From assembly GCF_009687885.1 (NCBI RefSeq), contig NZ_BLAF01000005.1, positions 103,514-146,847 of the forward strand: a DNA stretch of 43,334 bases, read 5' to 3'. Source of the DNA: Acrocarpospora pleiomorpha. GTDB taxonomy: Bacteria > Actinomycetota > Actinomycetes > Streptosporangiales > Streptosporangiaceae. Shown here one piece after another: positions 43,051 through 43,334 of this stretch; positions within the stretch are counted from its first letter, which is position 1; every line of letters begins with the position of its first letter. The position numbers and the translations under genes are program-made. The notes below the pieces were generated by a model. The model did not search any database and was not told the origin of the DNA. It worked only from the letters and a program-made list of their open reading frames with translations.

Positions 43051-43334
43051 GTGCGGGAGGGCGGTCAGGCGGTGGGCCGGGAGTTCCAGGGTGGTGGCGT
43101 CGGCCCAGTCGGGGATCAGGGCGCGGGCCTGTTTCTTGGTGAGGTTCTGGGTGGAGATGAGGGCTTCGCGCCAGGAGTTGGTGGCTTTGCCGTGGGCGTT
43201 GTCGAGGATGCGGCGCGTGATTCTGGCGGGGGTGTGGTCGGGGAGCGCACGGCGTACCGCGTTGAGGACGGTGCCCTCGGCGGTGAGGTCGTAGAGGGGG
43301 GAGAGCAGGTCGGTGAGGTCGGGGGGTGGGGTGG
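42970..43334 (-). CDS. C-terminal part of an unrecognised protein
   Basis: The frame is open from the window edge to a TAA at 42972-42970, giving the last 121 residues; the start lies outside the window. The body is helical and charged (DLTAEGTVLNAVRRAL, RRILDNAHGKATNSWREALI, TKKQARALIPDWADA). The final 27 or so residues are low-complexity and encoded by the 43-bp repeat array, so the original C-terminus may have been extended by the repeats. I do not recognise the family. Coding on this strand is supported by sensible amino-acid use over about 90 codons. Confidence 0.6.
   Translation of the reverse strand, partial: TPPPDLTDLLSPLYDLTAEGTVLNAVRRALPDHTPARITRRILDNAHGKATNSWREALISTQNLTKKQARALIPDWADATTLELPAHRLTALPHAAAASLTTASQPSRAEADSVSPATHP

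Overview
This window is chromosomal DNA from a very GC-rich actinobacterium. Evidence for that includes start codons rich in GTG, many four-base ATGA/GTGA gene overlaps, several leaderless-type promoters, a PriA-type HisA, and a his/trp/lgt gene order like that of streptomycetes and relatives. The gene content would suit a member of the Streptosporangiales, but I cannot prove the genus. Housekeeping biosynthesis is interrupted by two accessory blocks.

Layout. (1) 1-2867: a cut-off TPR protein, a divergent cytoplasmic subtilisin-like protease and a small conserved protein, a set often linked to CHAT proteases. (2) 2880-4424: protein O-mannosyltransferase. (3) 4547-10375: histidine operon hisD-hisC-hisB-hisH-(small membrane protein)-priA-(Rid-family protein)-hisF, nearly every junction overlapping. 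(4) 10379-13323: a GPP34-family protein, two tandem paralogous 53-55 residue membrane peptides ending in a clear intrinsic terminator, and a cyclopropane-fatty-acid synthase. (5) 13387-22608: the most unusual block. It is a tightly coupled operon of a membrane-anchored coiled-coil protein, a CHAT protease fused to a STAND-type NTPase, a 1750-residue STAND NTPase/TPR protein ending in a catalytically dead CHAT-like domain, and an HExxH metallopeptidase whose 5' end has been tandemly triplicated. (6) 22634-27204: a TIGR03085-type protein and a heterodimeric ABC exporter. (7) 27356-32733: a Pot-type ABC importer (ATPase, lipoprotein, two permeases) divergent from a FadR-type regulator and a soluble Cache-domain protein, with an inverted repeat between them. 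(8) 32791-37767: hisI and trp genes (Trp-associated membrane protein, trpC, trpB, trpA) with two inserted membrane proteins, but no trpE; the cluster ends in a strong terminator. (9) 37944-42768: MauE/DoxX and DsbA-like thiol proteins, lgt with a long acidic tail, a repeat-rich tail-anchored protein and two paralogous exported proteins. (10) 42763-43334: a 43-bp minisatellite and the 3' end of an unrecognised minus-strand gene.

How the genes work together: the his and trp genes supply histidine and tryptophan, with PriA probably serving both pathways. PMT, Lgt, the thiol proteins and the exported proteins serve the cell envelope. The block at 13387-22608 has the parts of a signal-gated proteolytic conflict or cell-death system: an anchor, two NTPase switches, an active and an inactive caspase-like domain, and a second protease. 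That role is inferred from domain content only.
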